13,058 nucleotides of DNA from Candidatus Methanosuratincola petrocarbonis (ex Vanwonterghem et al. 2016) (GTDB lineage Archaea > Thermoproteota > Methanomethylicia > Methanomethylicales > Methanomethylicaceae). Shown piece after piece: positions 1 to 7,020 of the stretch. Position 1 is the first letter of the stretch. Each line of letters starts with the position of its first letter. The notes beneath the pieces are model-generated. The model was not told where the DNA came from. It made no database searches and saw only the letters and a list, made by a program, of their open reading frames with translations. The DNA is taken from NCBI GenBank assembly GCA_001717015.1, contig MAGV01000007.1, positions 1 to 13,058 on the forward strand. The letters are read 5' to 3'. The position numbers and the translations under genes are program-made.

Positions 1-2
1 CC

Positions 3-44
3 GAGAGACTCGCTCAGCATTTCTGTTGCGCCAATTTCACTCAT
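3..44 (-). CDS. Possible 5' end of a gene leaving the window
   Basis: Reading the minus strand from an ATG at 44 gives an open frame of 14 codons (MSEIGATEMLSESL) to the window edge. It is too short to identify. Support is indirect: an AT-rich box (GCTAATTAACC on the minus strand, about 64-74) lies about 25 bases upstream of the ATG. That is the distance expected for a leaderless archaeal transcript. The gene would diverge from the PUA-domain gene. It could equally be a chance open frame. Confidence 0.35.
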   Translation of the reverse strand, partial: MSEIGATEMLSESL

Positions 45-125
45 AATGGATTCCAGCCGTAAAGGTTAATTAGCATTCTGGGAGTGTATTGAAAACGTTA
101 TTTAAGTTTATCGGAGAATGGGATT
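45..125. promoter_or_regulatory. Divergent promoter region before the PUA gene
   Basis: This is an AT-rich gap in otherwise GC-rich DNA. On the minus strand, TAATTAACC near 64-74 could be the TATA box of the left-edge gene. On the plus strand, GTTATTTAAG near 97-106 and GTATTGAAAA near 86-95 are candidate TATA elements for the PUA gene. A GGAG at 113-116 sits 9 bases before its TTG start. These calls rest on base composition and spacing only. Confidence 0.4.
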
Positions 126-623
126 TTGCTGATAAAGAAGCGGCACCCGGTAAGCACGAAGGAGATTAAGGAGATTCTGGAGAGGGCGAGCAGGATTGCC
201 CCCAAGCTGCCCGAGACGATCGACAAGAAGAAGGGTCTCGAGGTGGTCGAGCTCGACAGCGGCGAGAGGGTTTACCTGCAGGAGAAGAGGCCAGTGCTAA
301 TAGAGCTGGAGGGGAAGCTGATGCCAGCTCTGACGGCGTCGGATGTTGTGCTCTCGGAGATACCCAGGATCGTCGTTGACATGGGTGCTGTGCCCTACAT
401 ATGCAACGGGGCAGACGTCATGGCGCCTGGGATAAGATCCGTGCCCGAGGGGGTGAAGCCAGGGGACGTGGTAGCAGTGGCAGACGAAAGGCACAACAAG
501 GTCTTGGCTGTGGGCGTGCTCGTCATGGAGAGGGAAAGGATCCTGAACAGGGAGAAGGGCAAGGCTGTCAGGAATGTCCACCACGTCGGTGACGAGATCT
601 GGAAGGACATGCACAAGATCTGA
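126..623 (+). CDS. PUA-domain RNA-binding protein (DUF1947/MCT-1-like)
   Basis: 165-residue protein with the layout of archaeal MCT-1/Tma20-like proteins. An N-terminal pre-PUA region (about residues 1-75, opening with IKKRH and a KEIKEIL helix, as in DUF1947) is followed by a C-terminal PUA domain (about 80-160). PUA hallmarks are the DMGAVPYICNGADVMAPGI stretch, the GDVVAV strand and the AVGVLVM strand. Eukaryotic relatives (MCT-1, Tma20, eIF2D) act in translation initiation and ribosome recycling; the archaeal role is presumably RNA or ribosome binding. TTG 126 is chosen because the family starts just before the IKKRH block and an in-frame TGA lies upstream at 90-92. The gene converges with aCPSF1 across 39 bases. 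The family call is firm; the molecular role is inferred. Confidence 0.85.
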   Translation: MLIKKRHPVSTKEIKEILERASRIAPKLPETIDKKKGLEVVELDSGERVYLQEKRPVLIELEGKLMPALTASDVVLSEIPRIVVDMGAVPYICNGADVMAPGIRSVPEGVKPGDVVAVADERHNKVLAVGVLVMERERILNREKGKAVRNVHHVGDEIWKDMHKI

Positions 624-662
624 TCGGAGCGGGCGTCCGCCAGGGGTCTGATCGGTGCGTCT
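624..662. other. Short convergent gap between PUA gene and aCPSF1
   Basis: These 39 bases separate two converging stop codons. A 13-base direct repeat with one mismatch, TCTGATCGG(A/T)GCG, occurs at 619-631 (covering the PUA stop codon) and 647-659. Between the copies is a weak GC hairpin (GCGG-GCGT-CCGC, 629-640). There is no clear U-run terminator on either strand. Confidence 0.4.
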
Positions 663-2585
663 CTATTTTACTCGCATCCTGTCCCCTATGCTGGGCGCAG
701 ACGCCTCGACCTTGAAGAACCGCCTGACCGCGTCTGCCATGCTGAGGCATTTGCTCTCCTCCCCGTGAACCATGAATACCTGCTTCGGGCGAGGGGAAAT
801 GTTGCTGACGAACCTGAGCAGCTGCTTCCGGTCGCTGTGCCCTGAGAATCCGTCAACGGACTCCACGCCCATCTTGACCTGGACGACGTCTATCTTCCCA
901 GACGGGTCGCTGAGCGGTATCTCGCGCAGTCCACGCAGGACGGACCTGCCAAGGGTGCCCTCGATCTGGTAGTTGACGAACATCATCGTGTTCTTCGGGT
1001 CTGGCGCGAGGAGCTTGAAGTACTCGAGCGCAGGTCCGCCTGTGAGCATCCCGGAGGTCGCCATGATTATGGAAGGACCCCCCTCGGCTATGTCTGGCCT
1101 AGCGCTCCTGTCGTCGACGCTGATGAAGTGCTCCGAGAGGAACGGGTTCTCCCCCTTGTGGAAGATCCTGTTCTTTAGGTCTCGTGCGAGCTCCTCCGGG
1201 TAAGCAGTGTGTATGGCGGTGACCTCTTGGAGCATCCCCTCGATGTAGATTGGGACCTGCGGTATCATGCCCGCCTTAAGGGCCTCGTCCAGCACCAGCA
1301 TGATCTCCTGTGCCCTCCCGACCGCGAGTATCGGTATCAGCACCTTGCCCCCGTTGCTTATCGTGTTCTTAACTATCTCGAGGAAATGCCTTTCAGTCTC
1401 CTCCCTGGAGGGCACGACATCATTGGGGGCGCCGTAGGTGCTCTCCATTATCAGCGTCTCTGCCCTCGGGAACTGGCAGGTCGCCTGCTCGAGGAGCCGG
1501 GTCTTTGCATACTTGAAGTCCCCGGTGTAGACGATGTTGTGCAGCCCCTCGCCTATGTGCAGGTGGACCATTGCAGACCCGAGTATGTGGCCCGCATTGT
1601 GGAGCGTCAGGCGCACATCAGGGGCGATATCGGTCACCTCGCCGTACTCGAGCGGTATGGTGTGGAAAAGCTCCTTCTTCACGTCCTTCAGCCCGTAGGG
1701 GACCGGCCGACCCTCCTTGACCGCAACGTCGAGGTAGTCGAGCTGCAACAGCGTCATAAGGCTCTTAGTCGGCTTTGTGCAATAGACAGGACCGGCATAT
1801 CCGTACTTGAACAGGAGGGGGACCAGCGCGCAGTGGTCGAGGTGGGCATGGGTGACGACCACGGCGTCAAGATCCTCAACCCTGAAGTCCCCGAAGTCGA
1901 GGCGCGGGAACTCGTCGAATGCAGACTGCGCCCCCGGTCTCACGCCGCAGTCTATCAGGATCCTGCTCTCGAGGGTCTGGACGAAGATCGCCTGCCTCCC
2001 TACCTCGCGGAAACCCCCCAAGGCGGAAATAGTGACCATGTTGTTAGTGTAAACGAGGGGGCGGTGGATCTTCCTCCCCACGTTCCTAAGGAACTCCAAA
2101 CGGTAATCGGTCTCCTTGCTCTGGAAGTAAAGGGTCTGCTCGATTATCCTGGACTTTATCGGCGGCGACCTGATTATGGTCGGGCGCCAACCGGTCGAGG
2201 ACGCGATGTCCCTCAAAGTTGATCCCCCCTTCCCGATGACGAGGCCGGGCTTCTTTGCCATTATTGTGACCTCGCCCGTGCCGTCGTCGAAGTTCATGTC
2301 CGAGATCTCTGCCTCAGGGGGTATCAGTCCTTCGATGATCTTCTTTGCCTCCTCGGGCCTCTTGCGCGAGGATGGATCTGCCCTTATTATAACGCGCTTC
2401 TTGATCTCCCTGACTATCCGCTTTACGGGCTCGCTGTTCTCCAGCAGGAGGTTGTGGTTAGTGACGTACACAACTATCGAGGGTCCCTCGAAGTCGACCT
2501 TCGTGAGCCCGGCCTCCTTGGGGATCTCCCTCTCGATCACCCCTTTTATCCATCCGAAAGTGTCTACAGTACTCGAATTCACCAT
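663..2585 (-). CDS. KH-domain/beta-CASP ribonuclease, archaeal CPSF1 (FttA)
   Basis: Metallo-beta-lactamase/beta-CASP nuclease of the aCPSF1 (FttA) family, which cleaves nascent RNA 3' ends and drives transcription termination in archaea. Numbering from ATG 2585 gives 640 residues, normal for the family. The N-terminal region (about 1-150) holds two KH-like units, the second with a GKGG loop (118-121). The lactamase core has HAHLDH (246-251), the GHILGS histidine (333) and the TGDF aspartate (356). The beta-CASP region has ESTYG, GRAQE and TSGMLTGG, then GHSD (His583) and VHGE (His607), completing the metal site. Start choice: ATG 2585 has GGTG 6 bases upstream. GTG 2594, three codons earlier, is possible but has AGGAG only 3 bases away. 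It lies 23 bases behind psmB, probably in one operon, an arrangement seen in other archaea. The active site looks intact. Confidence 0.96.
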   Translation of the reverse strand: MVNSSTVDTFGWIKGVIEREIPKEAGLTKVDFEGPSIVVYVTNHNLLLENSEPVKRIVREIKKRVIIRADPSSRKRPEEAKKIIEGLIPPEAEISDMNFDDGTGEVTIMAKKPGLVIGKGGSTLRDIASSTGWRPTIIRSPPIKSRIIEQTLYFQSKETDYRLEFLRNVGRKIHRPLVYTNNMVTISALGGFREVGRQAIFVQTLESRILIDCGVRPGAQSAFDEFPRLDFGDFRVEDLDAVVVTHAHLDHCALVPLLFKYGYAGPVYCTKPTKSLMTLLQLDYLDVAVKEGRPVPYGLKDVKKELFHTIPLEYGEVTDIAPDVRLTLHNAGHILGSAMVHLHIGEGLHNIVYTGDFKYAKTRLLEQATCQFPRAETLIMESTYGAPNDVVPSREETERHFLEIVKNTISNGGKVLIPILAVGRAQEIMLVLDEALKAGMIPQVPIYIEGMLQEVTAIHTAYPEELARDLKNRIFHKGENPFLSEHFISVDDRSARPDIAEGGPSIIMATSGMLTGGPALEYFKLLAPDPKNTMMFVNYQIEGTLGRSVLRGLREIPLSDPSGKIDVVQVKMGVESVDGFSGHSDRKQLLRFVSNISPRPKQVFMVHGEESKCLSMADAVRRFFKVEASAPSIGDRMRVK

Positions 2586-2617
2586 CCACTGCACCTTCTC
2601 CTGATGCGGGAGGAGCG

Positions 2618-3289
2618 TTATGCGAGAAGTTTTGCTATCTCAGTATCATTAAGCTCCTTTACACCACGATCAGTTATTGTGACTATGTCTATACCCTCGC
2701 CACTCCCCGGATCCCGTTCGATCGAGGACCGGACTGCCCTGGCGACTACCGGGAGTGCCTCAGAGACGCGCGGATCCTTCTTTAGGTTAGCCTCTAGGAC
2801 CCCTATGGCGTACGGGGAGCCCGAGCCGGTGGTAATGAACCGCTCCTCGGTCAGCGAGCCGAACCAGTCCAAGACGTACATCGACGGGCCCCTATCGTCG
2901 TAGCCCGCGATGATGAACTGGACGATGTACGGATAGTACCTTGAGCTGAACAGTATGTTTGAGGCAAAGGTCGCGATGGACTTGGTTGTGACAGGGCCGC
3001 GGTTAGTGAGCTTCATGAGCGAGATCTGGGACTTCAAGAAGTCCATTATCATCTGGGCGTCTGCCACAAGCCCCGCTATGGTGGCTACCCGCATCTCGTC
3101 GAGCATGAAGAGCTTCCTTCCTCTCTTGTGCGCGACATAAGTTCCGGAGGTGACCCTCCTGTCGGTTGCCAGCACGACGCCGTCGGTGCATACAACGCCG
3201 ACGGTGGTGGTCCCGTGCTTCAGCTTCTCGTACAGGGCATTCCTTTCTCTTAGCTCTTGAGGTGACAAATTTTTTGCCTCCGCTGACAT
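2618..3289 (-). CDS. psmB: Proteasome beta subunit, 20S core particle
   Basis: Catalytic beta subunit of the archaeal 20S proteasome, an N-terminal threonine peptidase. The 223-residue product starts with a propeptide of about 26 residues ending in KHG. Autocleavage before TTTVG would expose catalytic Thr27. Asp43 and Lys59 correspond to Asp17 and Lys33 of the mature enzyme, and a GSGSPYA block follows further on. ATG 3289 is preferred because it gives a normal propeptide. The same frame stays open to 3406, but that would add 39 unrelated residues across the promoter. No Shine-Dalgarno precedes the ATG. A TATA-like CTTAAATACT (3337-3328, minus strand) suggests a short leader. The aCPSF1 gene follows 23 bases downstream. 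The alpha subunit is not in the window. Confidence 0.96.
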   Translation of the reverse strand: MSAEAKNLSPQELRERNALYEKLKHGTTTVGVVCTDGVVLATDRRVTSGTYVAHKRGRKLFMLDEMRVATIAGLVADAQMIMDFLKSQISLMKLTNRGPVTTKSIATFASNILFSSRYYPYIVQFIIAGYDDRGPSMYVLDWFGSLTEERFITTGSGSPYAIGVLEANLKKDPRVSEALPVVARAVRSSIERDPGSGEGIDIVTITDRGVKELNDTEIAKLLA

Positions 3290-3454
3290 GGGAGAATGAG
3301 CGAAGTTAAATAAAACCAACAAATCCAAGTATTTAAGGGTTCCCTGACCTTGGAAGCGGATGGGTTGGCGTGACGGGCATTGGTTAAGATAAAATAGGTG
3401 AGACACCCTTTGATCAACGTGTTTGGATCATCGGACTCAAAAGAGGTGCAGGCG
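3290..3454. promoter_or_regulatory. Divergent promoter region psmB / egsA
   Basis: 165-base gap between divergent genes. On the minus strand, CTTAAATACT (3337-3328) fits a TATA box for psmB with a leader of roughly 16 bases, and TTTTATTTAAC (about 3315-3305) is a second AT-rich element nearer the gene. On the plus strand, AGATAAAATA (3387-3396) could be the egsA TATA box, giving a leader of about 35-40 bases. The egsA ribosome-binding GGTG is at 3445-3448. No strong palindrome was seen. Confidence 0.5.
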
Positions 3455-4507
3455 ATGCACATCCATGCGATTAACCTCCCGAGGTTTGTGATCGTTGGGG
3501 ACAACGTGTTGCCTAAGGTAGACGAGCTGCTGAGCAGGCTGCTCGTCAGGGAGGACGTCCTGCTGGTCAGAGGGGAAGGGTTCACCAAGAGCCCTGCTTC
3601 TTTGGTCAAGGACTACGTTACGGAGATGGGCCTCCCCATCCACGAGGTCTGCGTCCCAGCCCCGACCGTGGATGTGGTCAGCGCAGTCGAGTGCGCGATC
3701 AAGGAGACGAGATCGTGCATGGTGATCAGCGTCGGGGGCGGGAAGGTAATAGATGTGGCGAAGATAGCCTCCCACCAGCAGGGGATCCCGTTCATCAGCA
3801 TACCAACCTCCGCGGCGCACGACGGGATTGCATCTCCGATTGCCTCGATCAAGGACGGGAAGACCTCGATGTCGGTAATGGCGCAGCCGCCGGTTGCGCT
3901 GCTGGCGGACATTCAGATAATTTCAAATTCGCCGAGACGGTTCATAATAAGCGGCTGCGGCGACATCATCGCAAAGTTCACCGCGGTGAGGGATTGGAGG
4001 CTTGCACACAGGCTGAGGGGGGAGTACTACGGGGAGTATGCTGCCTCCCTCGCGCTGATGTCAGCCCAGCTCCTGAAGAGGAACGTCGATCTGATAGCGA
4101 GGGGGCTTGAGGTGGGCGTCAGGACGATCATAGAGGCCCTCATAAGCTGTGGCTATGCGATGTGTATAGCAGGCAGCAGCAGGCCTTGCAGCGGCTCCGA
4201 GCACCTATTCAGCCATGCGCTCGAGAAGGTCAGCAAGAACGGATCGCTGCACGGGGAGAAGTGCGGAGTCGGGACCATAATGATGATGTACATGCATGGG
4301 GGGGACTGGCAGTCGATCAAAGCGGTCCTTAACAAGATAGGGGCGCCGACGACAGCAAGGCAGCTCGGCGTCTCCGATGAAGAGGTGCTCGAGGCTCTGA
4401 CGATCGCGCATACGATGAGGCCAGACAGGTACACGATCCTTGGGGAGAGCGGCATATCGAGGGAGGCGGCTGAGGACCTAGCCAGGATTACGGGTGTGAT
4501 AGACTAA
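3455..4507 (+). CDS. egsA: sn-glycerol-1-phosphate dehydrogenase
   Basis: NAD(P)-dependent enzyme that reduces dihydroxyacetone phosphate to sn-glycerol-1-phosphate, the backbone of archaeal ether lipids. It belongs to the iron/zinc alcohol dehydrogenase (glycerol dehydrogenase) fold. The 350-residue length is typical. Nucleotide-binding SVGGGK (Gly94-Lys97) is followed by IPTSAAHDG (116-124). Probable metal ligands are Asp170 (SGCGD), His250 (GSEH) and His266 (HGEK), by analogy with glycerol dehydrogenase. ATG 3455 is chosen because GGTG lies 6 bases upstream and the protein then begins like the family (HAINLPRFVIVG). The frame stays open back to a GTG at 3398, but that extension does not look coding. 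The stop TAA shares its last A with the ATG of the next gene, suggesting translational coupling. Confidence 0.95.
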   Translation: MHIHAINLPRFVIVGDNVLPKVDELLSRLLVREDVLLVRGEGFTKSPASLVKDYVTEMGLPIHEVCVPAPTVDVVSAVECAIKETRSCMVISVGGGKVIDVAKIASHQQGIPFISIPTSAAHDGIASPIASIKDGKTSMSVMAQPPVALLADIQIISNSPRRFIISGCGDIIAKFTAVRDWRLAHRLRGEYYGEYAASLALMSAQLLKRNVDLIARGLEVGVRTIIEALISCGYAMCIAGSSRPCSGSEHLFSHALEKVSKNGSLHGEKCGVGTIMMMYMHGGDWQSIKAVLNKIGAPTTARQLGVSDEEVLEALTIAHTMRPDRYTILGESGISREAAEDLARITGVID

Positions 4508-4983
4508 TGCCCGAGGGCGGAATCAAGAGACGGGAGATCGTGACATTCGTAGGCGATGTCCAAGCAAAGGTTGGGTTCAGGTTCATAGCTTCGCAGCCCC
4601 CGGAAGTCTGCAGGGGATGCAAGCTCTTCCTGGCGTGCATGTCGAAACTCAAGCCCGGCAAGGTCTACGAGGTCGTCGAGGTGAAGGAAAAGGAGCACTA
4701 CTGCCCCCTTTACGAGGGGAGCGTTAAGGTTGTCAAGGTAGCTGAGGCCCCCGTCGAGGCCCTTGTGAAGTCAAACCTTGCCGTGGAGGGGGCGACTGTG
4801 GAGCCGTTGATCGAAGATTGCGGAAAGAAATGCCCGCTCAAGGCTTACTGCGCCCCAGAGTGGGCGGAGGCTGGTAAGAAGATCAAAGTTAGGATCTGCC
4901 AGGTCATCGAGGACGTCTCGGACAAGGCAGTTTGCGGTAAAAAACTGAAAAAGGTTGCAGGTATGGCAACGGATGTGGAATGA
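4507..4983 (+). CDS. UPF0179 family cysteine-rich protein
   Basis: 158-residue protein of the archaeal UPF0179 family, function unknown. It has nine cysteines, most in short clusters: Cys35, Cys38 and Cys44 (CRGC then LAC), Cys66 (HYCPLYEG), and Cys105, Cys109 and Cys115 (DCGKKC then YC), plus Cys131 and Cys143. The spacing suggests a zinc or iron-sulphur site. The KPGKVYEVVEV and GSVKVVKVAEAPVEA strands are the recognisable family core. No signal peptide or membrane segment is seen. Its ATG overlaps the egsA stop by one base (TAATG) and a GGTG lies 10 bases upstream, so it is probably co-translated with egsA. It ends 10 bases from the convergent FKBP gene. Family membership is fairly sure; no function is claimed. 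Confidence 0.85.
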   Translation: MPEGGIKRREIVTFVGDVQAKVGFRFIASQPPEVCRGCKLFLACMSKLKPGKVYEVVEVKEKEHYCPLYEGSVKVVKVAEAPVEALVKSNLAVEGATVEPLIEDCGKKCPLKAYCAPEWAEAGKKIKVRICQVIEDVSDKAVCGKKLKKVAGMATDVE

Positions 4984-4993
4984 GGGCTCCAGT

Positions 4994-5785
4994 TTACTCC
5001 TTCTTCGTTTCGCCCTCGATTGCCTTTGGCTCCTCGGCCGCTCCTGTTGGGGCCGCTGCTGACTCCTTTGCAGGCTCAGCCGCAGCTTCAGCCTTTGGCG
5101 CCTTGAGGACGTATGTCTCAATGAACTGGACGCTGGTCGCCTCAGGGAAGTACTTGGAAATCTCCCTTGCCAGCCCCTTCTTTGCGAATTGTATGTCCTC
5201 GAGCACGAAGGATTCCTCGGGCATCTCGATCGTTATGGCGCTCCCGATGCTGGTTATCAGGAACTTGTCCTTCGGTACGTTGCGGACCCTCCTGTGGATC
5301 AGCTCTCGGATCTTCTCGGCCTGGTCCTCGATTACTTTCCTTACATAGAGCTTCGCCAGCAGCGTCCTTCCAGCCAGCGGGTGGTTGAAGTCGATCGTGA
5401 CGCGCCCGCTCCCCACGCTCCTGATGGTTGCAAGAGAGCCGCCAACCTCGATCCGGGCTCCGGCCTTCGGTGTCACGCCCTGGCGGGTCAAGTCGCGGGC
5501 GGGGACGATCCTCACTTTCGCAGGATCCCTCTCCCCGAATGCCTTCTCCGGAGGGATCTCGAACTCCTTCTCTGCTCCTTCCTCCATCCCGACGAGGGCC
5601 TCGTCTATGCCCTTTATCGTCCACCCCTGCCCCACTGCGACAAGCCTGGGCTCGTAGATCTGGTCAGGGGCATAAGCGTTGTTCTCCTTTGCCTGATCCT
5701 CCATCGTGACGTCAAAGACCTCCCCAGTATCCTTCACCTTGAGGAGGTAGTCTATGAGTACGAAATCTCCACTCTTAATGGCCAT
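4994..5785 (-). CDS. FKBP-type peptidyl-prolyl isomerase, long archaeal form
   Basis: Peptidyl-prolyl cis-trans isomerase and chaperone of the SlyD-like archaeal FKBP26 type, 263 residues from ATG 5785. The catalytic FKBP fold is split. The first part (about 1-87) has IDYLLKVKDTGEVFD, then GWTIKGIDEALVGMEEGAEKEF block residues and PEKAFGERD. An insert-in-flap domain follows (about 88-135), and the last strand resumes at HPLAGRTLLAKLYV. A further domain at about 150-220 is typical of the long archaeal form. The last roughly 40 residues are a low-complexity Ala/Glu/Lys/Pro tail, probably disordered. ATG 5785 has GGTG 8 bases upstream, and GTG 5794 is the alternative start. There is no signal peptide, so it is cytosolic. 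It converges with the UPF0179 gene. Confidence 0.94.
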   Translation of the reverse strand: MAIKSGDFVLIDYLLKVKDTGEVFDVTMEDQAKENNAYAPDQIYEPRLVAVGQGWTIKGIDEALVGMEEGAEKEFEIPPEKAFGERDPAKVRIVPARDLTRQGVTPKAGARIEVGGSLATIRSVGSGRVTIDFNHPLAGRTLLAKLYVRKVIEDQAEKIRELIHRRVRNVPKDKFLITSIGSAITIEMPEESFVLEDIQFAKKGLAREISKYFPEATSVQFIETYVLKAPKAEAAAEPAKESAAAPTGAAEEPKAIEGETKKE

Positions 5786-5893
5786 CAATGACACACCACA
5801 AACGGCTAAACCTGATCCTCTTTAAAATCTTTTGCTTGCGGCGGGGGAAAGGGATTTACCCGATGGCGCCTATCTGGTCACGGGGGCTTCTGA
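5786..5893. promoter_or_regulatory. Divergent promoter region FKBP / CYTH gene
   Basis: 108-base gap. On the minus strand, GATTTTAAAG (about 5829-5820) is a good TATA candidate for FKBP, with transcription expected to start near 5798, just including the GGTG. On the plus strand, only a weak GGATTTACC (about 5851-5859) is seen for the CYTH gene. GGGG at 5882-5885 may be its ribosome-binding site. Confidence 0.45.
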
Positions 5894-6445
5894 TTGGGCT
5901 ACGAGATCGAGGCCAAGGCGCCTGTGGAGGATGCCAGTATTATCGAGAGCAGGGTCAGGCAAAGCGGCGGAGAGTTAATCGGCGAAAAGACGCAGGTGGA
6001 CATCTATCTCTCGCACCCTTGCAGGGACATGAGGGGGGCGGACGAAGCCCTGAGGCTGAGGCTGGAGGGGGGGAAGTGCGTGGTGACTTTCAAGGGGGCG
6101 AGGATGAAGGGCAACCTCAAGTCCAGGGAGGAGTTGGAATTCTCGGTCGGGGAATGGGAAAAGGCGCTGGAAGTCTTCTCCAGGCTCGGGTTCAAGGTCG
6201 CGGCGAGGGTCTGCAAGGTCAGGAGGGAGTACAGGCTGCTCGGCGCCAGCGTGGCGATCGACAGGGTCGAAGGTCTCGGGGATTTCGTCGAGATCGAAGC
6301 CCCCCGGACCGGGACTGAGATGGAGAGGTCGGCTCTGGTCGAGAGCGTGGCTACTATGATCGGGGTCGACAAGTCCCGCCTCACGACCAAGTCCTATGTG
6401 GAGCTGCTCGAGTCCCGCAGTTCGGAGAGCAGCGACTCCATGTAG
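5894..6445 (+). CDS. CYTH-domain protein (CyaB/ThTPase-like triphosphate tunnel family)
   Basis: 183-residue single-domain CYTH protein of the CyaB (class IV adenylate cyclase-like)/thiamine triphosphatase superfamily. These metal-dependent tunnel folds bind triphosphates. The signature EIEAK (Glu4, Glu6, Lys8) is at the N-terminus. Arg54 and Arg56 (LRLRLE), Lys67 (TFKG), Glu80 and Glu82 (ELEF), Arg110/Arg111 (RREY), the IDRVEGLGDFVEIEA block (Asp123, Glu133, Glu135) and a late Lys fill the tunnel pattern. The start is fixed: a TGA at 5891-5893 directly precedes TTG 5894. The substrate cannot be told from sequence; inorganic triphosphatase, nucleoside or thiamine triphosphatase and cyclase are all possible. 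The last 52 bases overlap the convergent HD gene, and the C-terminus is Ser/Glu-rich. Confidence 0.88.
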   Translation: MGYEIEAKAPVEDASIIESRVRQSGGELIGEKTQVDIYLSHPCRDMRGADEALRLRLEGGKCVVTFKGARMKGNLKSREELEFSVGEWEKALEVFSRLGFKVAARVCKVRREYRLLGASVAIDRVEGLGDFVEIEAPRTGTEMERSALVESVATMIGVDKSRLTTKSYVELLESRSSESSDSM

Positions 6446-7020
6446 AGCCCGAGGATCGCCTCCCGTTGTTTTGCCATCCTCCTTCCAGTTGCCGTGTGCA
6501 TCCCCTCCGAGAGGTGAAGGAGCTTTTCGGATATGTGCTCGGCTACCCGGGCAGCAGGGTATCCCTTCTCAAGGTTGTACTGGACTGTCCTGTAGATCCC
6601 GATTGCTCCCATGGCGTCAAGCCGGTCGGCATCAGATAGTACCTTTGCCTCAATTGACTGAGGGGTCCGCCCGCATGTGTAGCTGTGGGAGGCTATGGCA
6701 TCCCCCACGGCTTTCGAGAATCCCTCAGAGAAGCCCTCCGACCTGAGGATCTGCTCGGCGAACTCGGCGCTCCTTCGGGCATGGTCATCCTCACCCCTCT
6801 TCAAGTCGTGGAATAGGGCGGCCAGGTCTAGGATCTCGAGCGCTGCCCCTTCCTCAACGCCAATCCTCCTGGAGAGTGCGCGCACCCTCTGGACGTGCTC
6901 CCATCCATGGCACCCAATCTCACTGAAGTGCCCTCTGCAGACCGCCTCCAGGGAGGGGGCGAGCATTTTGTAGAGCGAGATGTCGCGCTCAAGCCCTCCC
7001 GATTGAGACGGTGACGCCAC
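6394..7020 (-). CDS. HD-domain phosphohydrolase
   Basis: Single-domain HD-superfamily metal-dependent phosphohydrolase, 208 residues from GTG 7020. Family ligands are visible: His42 (WEHVQRVR), the His71-Asp72 doublet (ALFHDLKRGED), His112 (ASHSY) and Asp132 (SDADRLDAMG), the usual H...HD...D pattern. The SDADRLDAMGAIGIYR block resembles the YedJ/uncharacterised HD group, often linked to nucleotide hydrolysis. The C-terminus ends in a serine run. The start is uncertain. GTG 7020 has GGAGGT 8 bases upstream and overlaps the metallophosphoesterase by 32 bases; ATG 6966 (190 residues) fits the domain edge better but lacks a ribosome-binding site; ATG 7044 is also possible. The substrate is unknown. 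The 3' end overlaps the CYTH gene. Confidence 0.87.
   Translation of the reverse strand: MASPSQSGGLERDISLYKMLAPSLEAVCRGHFSEIGCHGWEHVQRVRALSRRIGVEEGAALEILDLAALFHDLKRGEDDHARRSAEFAEQILRSEGFSEGFSKAVGDAIASHSYTCGRTPQSIEAKVLSDADRLDAMGAIGIYRTVQYNLEKGYPAARVAEHISEKLLHLSEGMHTATGRRMAKQREAILGLYMESLLSELRDSSSST

Noticed and set aside
1209..2222. 337-codon open frame on the plus strand
   Set aside because: It lies wholly antisense to aCPSF1, whose motifs are all intact. The product has no recognisable fold, and long antisense frames are expected in GC-rich coding DNA.
3290..3406. 39-residue N-terminal extension of the proteasome beta subunit
   Set aside because: It would run through the AT-rich promoter and give an oversized propeptide. 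The ATG at 3289 matches the family.
3398..3454. 19-residue N-terminal extension of egsA from GTG 3398
   Set aside because: The extension has no family similarity, while ATG 3455 has a well-placed GGTG.
5788..6318. 176-codon plus-strand frame across the CYTH gene
   Set aside because: It is a frame-shifted shadow of the CYTH gene with an abnormal Gly/Arg/Gln-rich composition and no family motif.
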